Below, piece by piece: positions 21,453-30,969 of a DNA stretch of 59,413 nucleotides. Each line of letters begins with the position of its first letter. Position 1 is the stretch's first letter. The notes beneath the pieces were generated by a model that saw only the letters and a list, made by a program, of their open reading frames with translations, was not told the DNA's origin and did not search any database. Made by a program: the position numbers and the translations under genes. Origin of the DNA: Halothiobacillus sp. 35-54-62 (GTDB lineage Bacteria > Pseudomonadota > Gammaproteobacteria > Halothiobacillales > Halothiobacillaceae); the NCBI GenBank assembly GCA_002281295.1, contig NCFS01000009.1:1-59413 (forward strand), written 5' to 3'.

Positions 21453-22820
21453 TCAGAGGCCATATTTTTTGATTTTGTACCACAGTGAGCGCTCACTGAT
21501 TTCCAGCATCCGGGCAGCGGCAGATTTGTTGTCGCCGGCTTTGTGTAAGGCCTCCTGGATCAGGCGGGTTTCCAGTCCAATGACTTGGGGTTCCATGACC
21601 AGGCACCCGGATGTTTCGATATCCGATTGGATCGGGGCTATGGGCGTCGTGTGGGCGGCGGCGGGCATGTCGATGGCCAATGAGGTTTCACTGACGGCAT
21701 TGCCCCGATTTAATACCGCCGCACGTTCCATCATGTTTTCCAGTTCGCGGATGTTTCCGGGCCAGTGATAACGCTGTAACTGCTGGATCGCCGAGACCTC
21801 GATGTTCGGGGTGAATCGCCCGAGTTCCTTGCTGTATTTATCCAGAAAATAGTCGGCCAGAAGAGGAATGTCATCGGGGCGGTCGCGCAGGGCGGGGACA
21901 TCCACGCGCAGGACATTCAGGCGAAAGTACAGATCCTGGCGCAACCGGCCTTCGGCCACGGCTTGCAGGGGCTCGCGGTTGGTGGCGGCCACAATCCGGA
22001 GATCAATCGTGATGGGGGTATGACTGCCCAGCCGCTCCACGGAACTCTCCTGAATCACCCGAAGTAATTTGGCCTGCAGTGCCAGGGGCATTTCGGTGAT
22101 TTCGTCCAAAAACAAGGTACCGCCACTCGCGGCCTCAAACCGGCCCATCCGGTCTTTATCGGCGCCGGTAAAAGCGCCTTTGCGATAGCCAAACAACTCG
22201 CTTTCCAGGAGACCAGCCGGAATGGCGGCACAATTGATGGGCACAAAAAGACCCGTGCGCCCCGATTCCTGATGAATCGCACGCGCCACGAGTTCTTTGC
22301 CCGTGCCTGTTTCCCCCACCACAAAAATGCTGGTGCGGGTGGGGGCAACCTGACGAATGAGTTGATAGAGATGTTGCATGGCCGGACTTTGACCAATAAA
22401 TTCGCCCCAGCCGCGCTTGACTTCTTCGCGCAGAAACCGATTTTCCTGCTGGACTTGTTCCATGGTCAGGGCACGGGAAACGGCCAGCTCCACGGTGGCT
22501 ATTTCAAAGGGGCGGATAATGTAGTCGATGGCACCCATTTTCATGGCCTCAACCGCGCTTTGAACACTGCCGTGTGCCGTAAGGACGATGACGGGTACCT
22601 CATTTCCTTGTTCGCGCAGCTGGGACAGCAATCCCATGCCATCTAAGTTCGGCATGCGGAGATCGGTGAGGATCAAATCAAACGCACCTTGTGCGCACAG
22701 TGCCAGTGCTTTCTGGCCATCTGCGGCTTGCTCGACGTGGTGCCCCATGGCAAGCAGTGCCATTTCCAGCAAACGCCGCATTTTGTCTTCATCGTCCACC
22801 ACCAAAACGCGTTTGGTCAT
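21453..22820 (-). CDS. Sigma-54-dependent response regulator (NtrC/ZraR family)
   Basis: Activator of sigma-54 RNA polymerase, 455 residues. Receiver domain 1-120 with the acidic pocket VVDDED and phospho-acceptor Asp53 (LILTDLRMP); AAA+ domain about 140-380 with Walker A GETGTGKE, the sigma-54 contact loop GAFTGA and a Walker B region [10 protein letters not shown]-terminal Fis-type helix-turn-helix ([20 protein letters not shown]). It overlaps the sensor kinase by 4 nt, so the two are co-transcribed. Targets are unknown; the adjacent metal ATPase, porin pair, or hydrogenase operon are candidates by proximity only. Confidence 0.93.
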   Translation of the reverse strand: MTKRVLVVDDEDKMRRLLEMALLAMGHHVEQAADGQKALALCAQGAFDLILTDLRMPNLDGMGLLSQLREQGNEVPVIVLTAHGSVQSAVEAMKMGAIDYIIRPFEIATVELAVSRALTMEQVQQENRFLREEVKRGWGEFIGQSPAMQHLYQLIRQVAPTRTSIFVVGETGTGKELVARAIHQESGRTGLFVPINCAAIPAGLLESELFGYRKGAFTGADKDRMGRFEAASGGTLFLDEITEMPLALQAKLLRVIQESSVERLGSHTPITIDLRIVAATNREPLQAVAEGRLRQDLYFRLNVLRVDVPALRDRPDDIPLLADYFLDKYSKELGRFTPNIEVSAIQQLQRYHWPGNIRELENMMERAAVLNRGNAVSETSLAIDMPAAAHTTPIAPIQSDIETSGCLVMEPQVIGLETRLIQEALHKAGDNKSAAARMLEISERSLWYKIKKYGL

Positions 22821-24625
22821 TGTTCAGCTCCACTGGAATTGCGTATAAAAGACAAGGTGAATTTGGCACCGCCATAAATCGATTTCGAGACTTTGATTTC
22901 GGCGTGATGGGATTGCACAATTTGCTGGACAATTGCCAGCCCCAAGCCAATGCCACCTTCCCTTCGCGTGAAAAAGGGGTCGAAAATTTTCGGGATATCC
23001 CGGGCGGGAATGCCCGGGCCATTGTCTTCGACAGTTAGAATAAAGTGGTCGTTTTGACAGGCGCTGCTGATTTGAATCCTGCCGGCCAAAGGCAGGTGTG
23101 CAATGGCGTTAATCATCAGGTTCAGCATGACCTGGATCATCTGTTCCCGGTCGCAGAAAACGAGCGGCTGCGCCGCATTCAATCGGGTTTCGAGCTGAAT
23201 GCTTTTGTGTTCGGTTTTACTGGCTACCAAGGCCAGTGCATGGTGAATCAGTGCGTGGAGATCATACAGGTCAAATTGGGGGGCGCGCGGCGCGGCGCAC
23301 TCGAGCAAGGACGTGACCAGTCGATTCAACCGATCGGTTTCACTCACGATAAAGCCGGTCAACTCCCGATCCTGCGGGGATAACGGGGTGCGCCGCTCCA
23401 GCATCTGCGCAGAGGATTTGAGGATGCCGAGCGGGGTTCGTACCTCGTGCGCCATGATGGCTGCCATTTCGCCCACAACGGCGAGTTTTCCGGCGCGCAC
23501 CACGTGCTCGCGGGATTGCTCCAGCGCCTCGATCATGTCGCGGAAGGCGCGATTCAATTCACCCACCTCCCGAATGCTGCTGGCCAGTTCGGGCGGGTTT
23601 TCAGTGTGCCCTTGGCGGAAATTTTTGGCAAACTGCGTGAGTCGCCCAATAGGCGAAGCCAGACGTGTTGAAATCCGAATCGACAGCCAACCAGCCACCG
23701 CCAAACTAAACAATAAACCCGCAGAAATCACCCAGGCCAGTTGCCAGACGGGGGCAAAGGCAATTGAAGTGGGTTCCACCACCAGCATGTGCCAGCCGAA
23801 ACCGGCGAAATGCTGATAGCCCTTGGATGCGGCGGCGCCAATCAGCAAATCGCCCGTGCTGGCGATGTCCCCCGAGCGGATTTTGATTTGGGGAAAGTCA
23901 TCCGTCCAGATTTTGTCGGGTAATTTGAACGGTCGCCCCTGGAGCGGGGCAGACAGACTGCCCGAAGAGGCGATAATCCGGTTGTCGGTATCCAGTAGCA
24001 GTGCGGTCTCGGCACCATCGTGCACATCATCTGCCAAAAAACCCTGAACCGTGCGCCAGTTCAAAACCGCATAGAGATAACCGATGGTTCCCGCCCCGAA
24101 GGCATTGGGAATGGGCGTTCTGAGCGTGAATTGTTCCGCACCTTCGGGAGTATTGGCCGTGGTGTGCTCCAAAACGACGTGATCCTGCTGATTATGATCG
24201 GCCTGAGGCATGGCCACGCCCGGCAATCGGGAAAGGCCGATCCAGTGCGGATCGCTTGCGGCCACGATTTTTCCGTGTTCGTCGGTGCAATACAGGGTGC
24301 GATACACATTGCCGTAGCCTTTTTTCAAATCGCCGAGCAAGCGGGCAACGCGCTTGTCGATATCGCCGACTTTGATGTCCTGCATGAGCTCTACCCGTCG
24401 CCATTCGCGCAGATCCTCAATCCGCTCAAAAAAGAATACATCGACCCGTTCCAGCAGACTGGACGCGCTGCTCCCCAGGTTGCGGGCAATTTCAGATTGC
24501 AATGCCTGGCGAAACTCAATGAACGAGAGGCTGCCACTGAGGATGATCGCCACTAAAACCAACATCAGCGAGCCGCGCAAGATGGCGCTACGAATGGTGA
24601 TGGTTCGGTTTTTTGCCTGGATCAT
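22817..24625 (-). CDS. Membrane sensor histidine kinase
   Basis: Partner kinase of the neighbouring NtrC-type regulator, 602 residues. One membrane helix at about 14-35, a roughly 250-residue periplasmic region resembling a double CACHE sensor (TDEHGKIVAASDPHWIG; LLLDTDNRIIASSG), a second helix at about 293-317, HAMP (about 318-372), a dimerisation domain with the phospho-accepting His393 in MAHEVRTPLG, and the ATPase domain with MINAI, DNGPGIP and GIGLGLAIV boxes. The sensor type suggests a small extracellular ligand; which one cannot be said. Confidence 0.92.
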   Translation of the reverse strand: MIQAKNRTITIRSAILRGSLMLVLVAIILSGSLSFIEFRQALQSEIARNLGSSASSLLERVDVFFFERIEDLREWRRVELMQDIKVGDIDKRVARLLGDLKKGYGNVYRTLYCTDEHGKIVAASDPHWIGLSRLPGVAMPQADHNQQDHVVLEHTTANTPEGAEQFTLRTPIPNAFGAGTIGYLYAVLNWRTVQGFLADDVHDGAETALLLDTDNRIIASSGSLSAPLQGRPFKLPDKIWTDDFPQIKIRSGDIASTGDLLIGAAASKGYQHFAGFGWHMLVVEPTSIAFAPVWQLAWVISAGLLFSLAVAGWLSIRISTRLASPIGRLTQFAKNFRQGHTENPPELASSIREVGELNRAFRDMIEALEQSREHVVRAGKLAVVGEMAAIMAHEVRTPLGILKSSAQMLERRTPLSPQDRELTGFIVSETDRLNRLVTSLLECAAPRAPQFDLYDLHALIHHALALVASKTEHKSIQLETRLNAAQPLVFCDREQMIQVMLNLMINAIAHLPLAGRIQISSACQNDHFILTVEDNGPGIPARDIPKIFDPFFTRREGGIGLGLAIVQQIVQSHHAEIKVSKSIYGGAKFTLSFIRNSSGAEQ

Positions 24626-24808
24626 CGGTTCAATCTCTTTCTCACGTTTGAATGATAGTGCATGGCGATCGAGGATCGACCCCGGCGGGGATAAATGGTA
24701 GCTTATCTATTTATTTGTGAAATGAGTCAATTGATTCCATCACCGTTCAAAGGTCAGCCATGAATCGCCTGCAAATGTGTTCGTTCGTATCTGAGCTGGC
24801 TTGCCCGT

Positions 24809-25912
24809 ATGCGGCGTGAATGGTGTGCGTGCCGCCGTGTGGTGAATCCGTGGCGACTGAAGGCTGCGATCCGGGGTGTCAGCCTTGTTTGTCTTCTCGG
24901 GTTATCGAAATTGGCGTATGCCGAACCGTATCAATTGGGTCACGGGTACGATTTGCCCTTTTTGGGCTTGAATGCGGGCGGGTATTCGAGCGTTCAGGGG
25001 AGCGACATCAACGGGGTGCCCAGCAAGCTGTCGCTTCAGGATTTAAGCCTTTTCTTGCGCAAAGATTTCACACCGGACTGGCATTTTTTTACGGAGATTG
25101 AACTGGGGCAACCGCTCGTTTTTTCACCCGCTGGATTGAGCGCATCCTCTACGGATTTTGACATTGAGCGGCTTTATGTGGATCACAACCTCAGTGCGCG
25201 CACCACGCTGCGGATCGGCAAGTTTTTAACCCCCATCGGCCGCTGGAATCAGATTCATGCCGATCCCCTGGTTTGGACGGTTTCCCGTCCGCTCACCACC
25301 GCGACCGCGTTTGCCAAAAATGCGACCGGGCTGCAAATTTACGGTACATGGCCGCTGGCCGATTCCTCCATCGATTATCAGGTATTTTTGGATAATTCGA
25401 ATGATCTCGATCCCACCGATGGTCATGAATCGGTGTATGCCGACCCAGAAACTCAGCCCAATCCGCCCAATGCCTTTCGTCAGGGGGCAGGCGCGCGGCT
25501 GAAATATCGCTCGCTGAATGATGATCTGCAAATCGGGCTCTCGGTCGACCATTTCGAGATGAAAAATCAGCCGGGTTACAAAAATCTGGTGGGGGCGGAC
25601 GTGTTTTATACGCACAACCGCGTCGAGATTCAGAGTGAACTGGTTTATCGCAAAGATGAGAATTTCGCCCATAAAACCGAATGGGGCGGTTATGTTCAGG
25701 CCGTTGTGCCGCTGCTCGAGCATTTTTACGGGGTGCTCGCGCATGAGCGTTATAAGGCGGAACTGTTCGATGAGCCGGTGAATAGCAATATTGTGGATAT
25801 CACCTATCGGCCCACGCCGCCATTCTCAATCAAATTGGAGCATCGACAATCGACCGGGGCGGTGCAGCTCGCGCCGAGTGGCTGGTTTGTTTCGATGGCT
25901 TTGTTGTTTTGA
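24809..25912 (+). CDS. Outer-membrane porin-like beta-barrel protein
   Basis: Secreted protein of 367 residues with a signal peptide (positively charged start, hydrophobic VSLVCLLGLSKLAYA, cleavage expected after AYA). The mature part is rich in alternating polar/aromatic strands and ends in Phe (MALLF), the usual outer-membrane insertion signal. Segments such as RIGKFLTPIGRWNQIHADP recall the OprP/DUF-type porin group. The divergent start from the sensor kinase leaves a 183-bp shared upstream region. A small PstS-like protein overlaps its stop, so the pair may act in anion or phosphate uptake; that is inference. Confidence 0.78.
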   Translation: MRREWCACRRVVNPWRLKAAIRGVSLVCLLGLSKLAYAEPYQLGHGYDLPFLGLNAGGYSSVQGSDINGVPSKLSLQDLSLFLRKDFTPDWHFFTEIELGQPLVFSPAGLSASSTDFDIERLYVDHNLSARTTLRIGKFLTPIGRWNQIHADPLVWTVSRPLTTATAFAKNATGLQIYGTWPLADSSIDYQVFLDNSNDLDPTDGHESVYADPETQPNPPNAFRQGAGARLKYRSLNDDLQIGLSVDHFEMKNQPGYKNLVGADVFYTHNRVEIQSELVYRKDENFAHKTEWGGYVQAVVPLLEHFYGVLAHERYKAELFDEPVNSNIVDITYRPTPPFSIKLEHRQSTGAVQLAPSGWFVSMALLF

Positions 25913-26412
25913 GTAAACTCGGGCGGAGCGGGGTAATTGGCCTGCGGCGACGCGTCCTCGCCGGTGTATTGCTGCTGGGATTAGGTGCGCATGAGGCCAT
26001 CGCCGATGCCAGCATCGCGGTGATCGTCGGTAAAGGCCCGCCGAAAATCTTGTTTACCCGAACCAATCTGGCCGATATTTTTCTGAAACACATTCTGGTG
26101 GATGACAATCAGGCTGCGTTGGTGCCCTTGAATTTATCCTCGACAAATCCACTGCGAAGGGCGTTTTCGGTGTCTTTATTCGGTGAGCAACCCGACGACC
26201 TGCAACGATATTGGACTGAGCGCTACTTCCACGGGATTTCACCACCGTATACCGTGCACTCTCAGGAGTCCATGCTGCGATTTGTGACCAGCACGGCGGG
26301 TGCCGTGGGTTATGTGGCCTCTTGCCGGGTGGATGATCGGGTGGCGGTGGTTATGTTGCTGCCCGTGCCGGCCGCTTTTAAAGAATCGATCAATCAACTG
26401 TGCCCGCAATAG
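25909..26412 (+). CDS. Periplasmic PstS-like substrate-binding protein
   Basis: Short (167 aa) secreted protein starting at a TTG that overlaps the porin stop codon (TTGA). A signal sequence is visible (RRVLAGVLLLGLGAHEAIADA), then a single-lobe phosphate-binding-like domain with FTRTNLADIFLKH and TSTAGAVGYVASCR, the GAxGYV motif of PstS-family proteins. It is about half the length of a true PstS, and no ABC permease or ATPase genes lie nearby, so a role as a sensor or accessory lobe for the porin is as likely as transport. No other plausible start gives a better signal peptide. Confidence 0.75.
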   Translation: MSKLGRSGVIGLRRRVLAGVLLLGLGAHEAIADASIAVIVGKGPPKILFTRTNLADIFLKHILVDDNQAALVPLNLSSTNPLRRAFSVSLFGEQPDDLQRYWTERYFHGISPPYTVHSQESMLRFVTSTAGAVGYVASCRVDDRVAVVMLLPVPAAFKESINQLCPQ

Positions 26413-26415
26413 TCT

Positions 26416-26437
26416 GCAGAAGTTGTCTGCAATTTTT
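26416..26437 (+). terminator. Possible weak intrinsic terminator
   Basis: Directly after the PstS-like gene stop: stem GCAGA / TCTGC around a five-base loop, followed by AATTTTT. The stem is only 5 bp and the T-run short, so termination may be inefficient. The next gene starts about 125 bp further on. Confidence 0.3.
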
Positions 26438-26513
26438 GCGCACTACCGGTATTTGCGGGCTATTCAAAGGGGTTTTATTTAATAAAAATTAACTAAAACA
26501 AAATGTTATCTAT

Positions 26514-26528
26514 TGGCATGATTTGAGC
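26514..26528 (+). promoter_or_regulatory. Candidate sigma-54 (-24/-12) promoter
   Basis: TGGCATGATTTGAGC has the GG-N10-GC spacing required by sigma-54, with the -24 half well matched and only the GC of the -12 half kept. Transcription would begin near 26540, which fits the hemolysin-family ATG at 26563 but not the ATG at 26530. An AT-rich tract lies immediately upstream, where an IHF site would be expected. A sigma-54 activator gene lies 3.7 kb away. Weak evidence. Confidence 0.3.
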
Positions 26529-26562
26529 TATGGAAGAGAGCATCTCATCAAGGTGCTTCTTT

Positions 26563-27288
26563 ATGATTCCGAAAAATTCGATATTTATTGAAGACAACAT
26601 CAACCCGTTGTTATCGGACCTCACCGATTCGATGCACCTGCAGGATGTGGGGGTTGCTCACCCGAATCGCCCCGAAACGCAAGATTTTATTCGACATGTT
26701 TTTCATCATGCCCACGGCGCGGAGCTCGCCGCGTTTTATCCCAATATCCTGAAATTTAGTAACGATGCGCACATCCGTGCCGCCGTGGGGTACCGGGATG
26801 GTTGTTCGGACGGGCTGTTCTCGGCTCAATATGTCGACCGGCCGCTGCATGAGCGGGCAGCCGAATGTTTGGGGCATTCGATTGCGCCCAGTGAGATGGT
26901 GGAAGTCGGTAACCTGGCTATTTCAGACCCCGGCCAGTCGCGTTGGGTTATCGCCGCAACCACGGTGTTTTTGGCGGCGGCGGGGTATCGATGGGTTTTA
27001 TTTACCGCAAGCACCCCGTTGGCGAATGCGTTTAAGCGCCTGGGGTTAAAACCGCTGGCGCTGGCCGCCGCTGATCCTGCCCGATTGCCCGATCACGGCG
27101 ATTCCTGGGGTTCCTATTATGCCGGCCACCCCCAACTGTACTTGGGTGACATCCACGCGGGGCTGCAAAAACTACAGGGGCTGGGCAGCCGCCGACCCCA
27201 TTTGCACCATTTACTGGGTGCCGCCCAACGCATGGGTGCCGAAAAAGTCCGAAAACACGGATTCCCCCCTGTGGCCGCAGGGGGGTAA
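26563..27288 (+). CDS. Thermostable-hemolysin-family protein
   Basis: Product of 241 residues from the ATG at 26563, with an AAGGTG ribosome site 7 nt upstream; the ATG at 26530 is in frame but has no such site. The sequence matches the thermostable hemolysin family (VEVGNLAISDPGQSRW, LFTASTPLANAFKRLGLKP), which has a GNAT-like acyltransferase look. Hemolysis was the historical assay in Vibrio; the conserved association with an acyl ligase makes acyl transfer more likely than pore formation. It overlaps nothing and is 2 nt from the ligase gene, so the two are co-translated. Confidence 0.82.
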   Translation: MIPKNSIFIEDNINPLLSDLTDSMHLQDVGVAHPNRPETQDFIRHVFHHAHGAELAAFYPNILKFSNDAHIRAAVGYRDGCSDGLFSAQYVDRPLHERAAECLGHSIAPSEMVEVGNLAISDPGQSRWVIAATTVFLAAAGYRWVLFTASTPLANAFKRLGLKPLALAAADPARLPDHGDSWGSYYAGHPQLYLGDIHAGLQKLQGLGSRRPHLHHLLGAAQRMGAEKVRKHGFPPVAAGG

Positions 27289-27290
27289 TC

Positions 27291-28793
27291 ATGCAGCAAT
27301 TACTGGCGCGCATTCGTCATCAAGCCAGCCAAAACCCGCATCAGTTGGCGATGCGGGATGAGTTGACTGCCATGGATTATGGGCAATTGGTTGAAGCGAT
27401 GGATTCGGCATCCGGCGTGCTCAAGGGTAAACGCATCGGCCTGTTGATGGATAACAGCACTGCCTGGGCGTGTCTTGATTTAGCTATCATTGCCCGTGCG
27501 GCGGTTGGCGTGCCCCTGCCGAATTTCTTTTCTGAAGCCCAGTTGAGGCACTTGATTGCCGATGCGGATCTCGATGAAATCATGACGGACCAACCGGCCC
27601 GTGTCGCCGCCCTTATCAATGATTTTGGCGCAGAGATCAAAGTAGCAGGTCATACGGTGTGGGCTTTTCGTCGTACCCCTCAAAAATCCGGTTTAATTTT
27701 ACCCGCCGGCACGGTGAAGGTGACGTACACCTCAGGCACCACCGGTAACCCCAGGGGCGTGTGCTTATCGGCAGAAGTGTTGGCTACGGTGACGCAATCC
27801 CTGTGTCATGCCGTGGCGGCGAAAGCATCTGATCGCAGTTTGTCCCTATTGCCGCTCTCAACGTTACTGGAAAACATCGCCGGGTTATATGCCCCGCTCT
27901 GGTCGGGGGCGCTGGTGCAGGTGCCGAGTCTGGCGAGCTGCGGATTTTCTGGATCATCGGGATTGCAGATCGGCGGATTATTTACCGCGTTGGCCTGGGC
28001 GCAGCCAACCAGTATCGTTTTGGTGCCGCAGCTACTGAAGGCGCTGGTCGGTGGCATTCATGCCGGGTTATCGGCACCCCGCTCCCTGCGATTGATCGCC
28101 GTGGGCGGTGCGCCCATTGCCGAATCCCTATTGCACGCGGCAACCCATTTGGGTTTGCCCGTATTTCAAGGTTACGGCCTTTCTGAAGCGGGCTCCGTCG
28201 TGTGCCTGAATTTGCCGGATGACAGTCGGATGGGTAGCGTCGGCAAGCCCTTGTCGCATCTGCGCCTGCAGATTGCGCACGATGGTGAGGTGGTGGTTCG
28301 GGGGCCGATACATTTGGGTTATCTCGATGCCGGACATCATGCCCAAAGTCAGGGTGAATGGCATACCGGTGATGTGGGATATGTGGATGATGACGGTTAT
28401 TTATTCCTGACCGGGCGCAAAAAAACCGCATTTTCGACCGCATTTGGTCGAAATGTATCGCCCGAATGGGTAGAGGCGGCCTTAACGGGACAGCCTTGCA
28501 TTGCGCAAGCGGCATTATTCGGCGAGGGGCGCCCTTTTAATATCGCCGTCCTGGTCCCTCGACCTGAGGTAACCCCAGCCGAATTGGCGCAGGCGGTTCA
28601 CACGGTGAATCAACACCTGCCCGATTATGCCCGTATTGGCCGGTGGATCATATCCAGCCAGGCATTCACCACCGCAAATCAGCGAATGAATGCCGCAGGC
28701 TGCATTCAACGCCAAAAAATCCATGCCGATTATCAGCCCATGATTGACGAATTTTATGAATCACCGCAGGAGAGCCCGCATGTCGTTTTATGA
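27291..28793 (+). CDS. AMP-forming acyl-CoA/acyl-ACP synthetase
   Basis: ANL-superfamily ligase of 500 residues activating a carboxylic acid, probably a fatty acid, as acyl-adenylate. The P-loop is YTSGTTGNPRG (about residue 145), A5 is QGYGLSEAG, A7/A8 are HTGDVGYVDDDGYLFLTGRKK. The C-terminal catalytic lysine region (NQRMNAAGCIQRQK) is present but shortened. Whether CoA or the ACP encoded at 31958 is the acceptor cannot be told. It belongs to a conserved block: hemolysin-family protein, ligase, diiron enzyme, SDR. Confidence 0.9.
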   Translation: MQQLLARIRHQASQNPHQLAMRDELTAMDYGQLVEAMDSASGVLKGKRIGLLMDNSTAWACLDLAIIARAAVGVPLPNFFSEAQLRHLIADADLDEIMTDQPARVAALINDFGAEIKVAGHTVWAFRRTPQKSGLILPAGTVKVTYTSGTTGNPRGVCLSAEVLATVTQSLCHAVAAKASDRSLSLLPLSTLLENIAGLYAPLWSGALVQVPSLASCGFSGSSGLQIGGLFTALAWAQPTSIVLVPQLLKALVGGIHAGLSAPRSLRLIAVGGAPIAESLLHAATHLGLPVFQGYGLSEAGSVVCLNLPDDSRMGSVGKPLSHLRLQIAHDGEVVVRGPIHLGYLDAGHHAQSQGEWHTGDVGYVDDDGYLFLTGRKKTAFSTAFGRNVSPEWVEAALTGQPCIAQAALFGEGRPFNIAVLVPRPEVTPAELAQAVHTVNQHLPDYARIGRWIISSQAFTTANQRMNAAGCIQRQKIHADYQPMIDEFYESPQESPHVVL

Positions 28794-29427
28794 GCAACTG
28801 ATATCAAAAACCGCCACCGAAAAAGAACAGCTATTTTCAACACCCATTATTCAACGCGCCTTGATCGGTAACGTGGGCTTATTGGAATATCAAACCTTTT
28901 TGGCGCAAGCCTATCACCATGTCAAGCACACAGTGCCGTTACTCATGGCCTGCGGCAGTCGGTTGCCCGATCGATTGGGCTGGCTCAGGGAGGCTGTAGC
29001 CGAATATATTGAGGAAGAATTAGGCCATGAGCAATGGATTCTCGAGGATATCGCAGCGACAGGGGGCGATCCGGACCTCGTGCTGCGTCAAGGTCCCATG
29101 CCAGCCACCGAGCTCATGGTGGCTTATGCCTACCACACGATTGATCGGGGCAATCCGGCGGGATTTTTTGGTATGGTGCATGTACTCGAGGGCACCAGCG
29201 TGAGCCTTGCGCAACATGCGGCCGATACCATCCAAACCAGTTTGGGGTTGCCGGATTCGGCATTTCATTACCTGACTTCACACGGCAGTATCGATCAGGA
29301 ACATATCGTTTTTCTGAGCGGTTTAATGAACCGCATTGCGATTCCCGAAGATCAGGCAGCCGTCGTGCATACCGCCAATATGATGTATCGGCTCTATGGC
29401 GATATTTTTCGTGCCATCGCGATTTAA
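28780..29427 (+). CDS. Heme-oxygenase-fold iron-containing redox enzyme (TenA/PqqC-like)
   Basis: All-helical protein of 215 residues starting at ATG 28780 (MSFYEQL), with AGGAG 7 nt upstream and a 14-nt overlap with the ligase stop. Metal-type residues occur in EYIEEELGHEQW, MVHVLEGTS and SIDQEHIVF, the spacing expected of heme-oxygenase-like diiron oxidases such as the UndA or BesC type, or of TenA-like proteins. Adjacent to an acyl ligase, an oxidative reaction on an acyl substrate is plausible. The exact reaction is unknown. Confidence 0.78.
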   Translation: MSFYEQLISKTATEKEQLFSTPIIQRALIGNVGLLEYQTFLAQAYHHVKHTVPLLMACGSRLPDRLGWLREAVAEYIEEELGHEQWILEDIAATGGDPDLVLRQGPMPATELMVAYAYHTIDRGNPAGFFGMVHVLEGTSVSLAQHAADTIQTSLGLPDSAFHYLTSHGSIDQEHIVFLSGLMNRIAIPEDQAAVVHTANMMYRLYGDIFRAIAI

Positions 29428-29444
29428 CGTACTGGGGTAATCAG

Positions 29445-30125
29445 TTGATGAAAAAAATAATCCATTCCATTTTATTGAGTGGCAGTTTATTGACCGCTGT
29501 GGCTTATGCAGATAACGCATCCCCATTGCAGCAGGATATTCTGAATGATCAAACACAATGGGCGCATATTAATTATGAGCTGCCAGATAATCAAAAGGAG
29601 GCGGCATTCTCTGCGTTGGCAACGCACGAGGCAGCGTTAATTCACACCTATCCCAATCGGGCGGAGCCTTTAATCTGGCATGCCATTATTTTAAGTTCAC
29701 TGGCGGGTACCGAAGGTGGCCTGGGCGCGTTGGGCAAGGTGAAGGAAGCAAGAAATCAACTACTGGCGGCGGAAAAAATTGATCCAACTGCGATGAATGG
29801 ATCGATTGAGGCCTCACTCGGCACACTTTATTACAAAGTGCCCGGCTGGCCACTCAGTTTTGGTGACGATGGCAAGGCGGAGGCCTATCTCAAAAAAGCT
29901 CTGCAAATTAACCCGAATGGTATCGACCCGAATTATTTCTATGCCGATTTTCTGTATGGCAAACACAACTATGGAGCCGCCATGCAAGCCCTGCAAAAAG
30001 CCCTGGCCGCCCCACCGCGCCCCGATCGCCCCTTGGCCGATCAGGGGCGCCGCAAGGAAGTGTTGGCGTTGATGGAAAAAATCCGCACCAACCATCCTGA
30101 TGCCATTGCATCTTTGGGGCACTGA
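29445..30125 (+). CDS. Secreted TPR-like protein
   Basis: Product of 226 residues with a clear signal peptide (KKIIHSILLSGSLLTAVAYA, cleavage before DNAS). The mature protein has helical repeats of TPR type: EAYLKKALQINPNGIDPNYFYADFLY and YGAAMQALQKALAAPP. Periplasmic location is expected. Proteins of this shape occur as partners in lipid or TRAP-related loci but I cannot assign a function. It lies 17 nt after the diiron enzyme gene and 2 nt before the SDR, so it belongs to the same operon. Confidence 0.72.
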   Translation: MMKKIIHSILLSGSLLTAVAYADNASPLQQDILNDQTQWAHINYELPDNQKEAAFSALATHEAALIHTYPNRAEPLIWHAIILSSLAGTEGGLGALGKVKEARNQLLAAEKIDPTAMNGSIEASLGTLYYKVPGWPLSFGDDGKAEAYLKKALQINPNGIDPNYFYADFLYGKHNYGAAMQALQKALAAPPRPDRPLADQGRRKEVLALMEKIRTNHPDAIASLGH

Positions 30126-30127
30126 TT

Positions 30128-30937
30128 ATGCTGGATTTGCACGATAAACGGATTGTGCTCACGGGGGCTGCGGGCGGAATGGGGTTGATTCTCAGTGAAT
30201 TACTGATCAATAAAGGTGCCCGCGTGTGCCGACTGGTGCGGAACCTGGACTATGACCCGTTTTTGGGGGGAAACACGGCGCAAGGCAAGCCGTGCATGAC
30301 CTTGGCCTGTGACATTACGAACCGTGAAAATCGTGAAGACATGGTACATCGCATTCATGAGCAGTGGGGCGGCGTTGATCTCTTGATCAATTTGGCGGGC
30401 GTGCTGGATTTTACCCCATTTCAGGAGCAAAACCCCGATCTCCTGCACCGCATGATCGAGGTGAACATCGAGGCGCCCATGCAGCTTGCTCGCGCGCTAC
30501 TGCCCTCCATGCTGGCGCAACGCAGTGGCCGGATCGTGAATGTGGGTTCCATGTTCGGCAGCATTGGCTTCCCGTATTTTTCAACCTATTCGGCTACCAA
30601 GTTCGCCCTTCGCGGTTACTCACAGGCCTTGCGCCGAGAACTTGTCGGTACGGGTGTCGGCGTCACCTATGTTTCTCCGCGCGCTGTACGTACCCCGTTC
30701 AATCCCCCTGTCGTTCATGAAATGGCTGCCATCGGCATGATGAACATGGATGAGCCGGAACCGATTGCTCAAGCCATTGTGCGGTCCATCGAAAAAGAAC
30801 GTAAGGAGGTTTATTTAGGGTTTCCGGAAAGTTTATTCGCGCGGATTAATGCGTTGCTGCCCGGTTTGGTCGATAAAGCCCTGGCCAAGCAGACCACGAT
30901 CTTGAGCAAGTTTGCGATTAATCAAAAGGTGAGTTAG
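30128..30937 (+). CDS. Short-chain dehydrogenase/reductase
   Basis: Classical SDR of 269 residues. The cofactor motif is TGAAGGMG (about residues 12-19), NLAG follows, and the catalytic triad is Ser (VGSMFGS), Tyr and Lys in YSATK. NAD(P) preference is unclear. The C-terminal 60 residues are charged then hydrophobic (RINALLPGLVDKALAK), suggesting membrane association. As last gene of the acyl-ligase block it may reduce a keto-acyl or ketone intermediate; a reductase like this is expected in sphingoid-base formation. Confidence 0.85.
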   Translation: MLDLHDKRIVLTGAAGGMGLILSELLINKGARVCRLVRNLDYDPFLGGNTAQGKPCMTLACDITNRENREDMVHRIHEQWGGVDLLINLAGVLDFTPFQEQNPDLLHRMIEVNIEAPMQLARALLPSMLAQRSGRIVNVGSMFGSIGFPYFSTYSATKFALRGYSQALRRELVGTGVGVTYVSPRAVRTPFNPPVVHEMAAIGMMNMDEPEPIAQAIVRSIEKERKEVYLGFPESLFARINALLPGLVDKALAKQTTILSKFAINQKVS

Positions 30938-30969
30938 GGAACCTGATTAACTCAAAGATTGCGCGGATT

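Noticed and set aside
26563..27288. Virulence hemolysin
   Set aside because: The family name is historical; the sequence and conserved neighbours fit an acyl-metabolism role better, with no signal peptide or pore-forming features.
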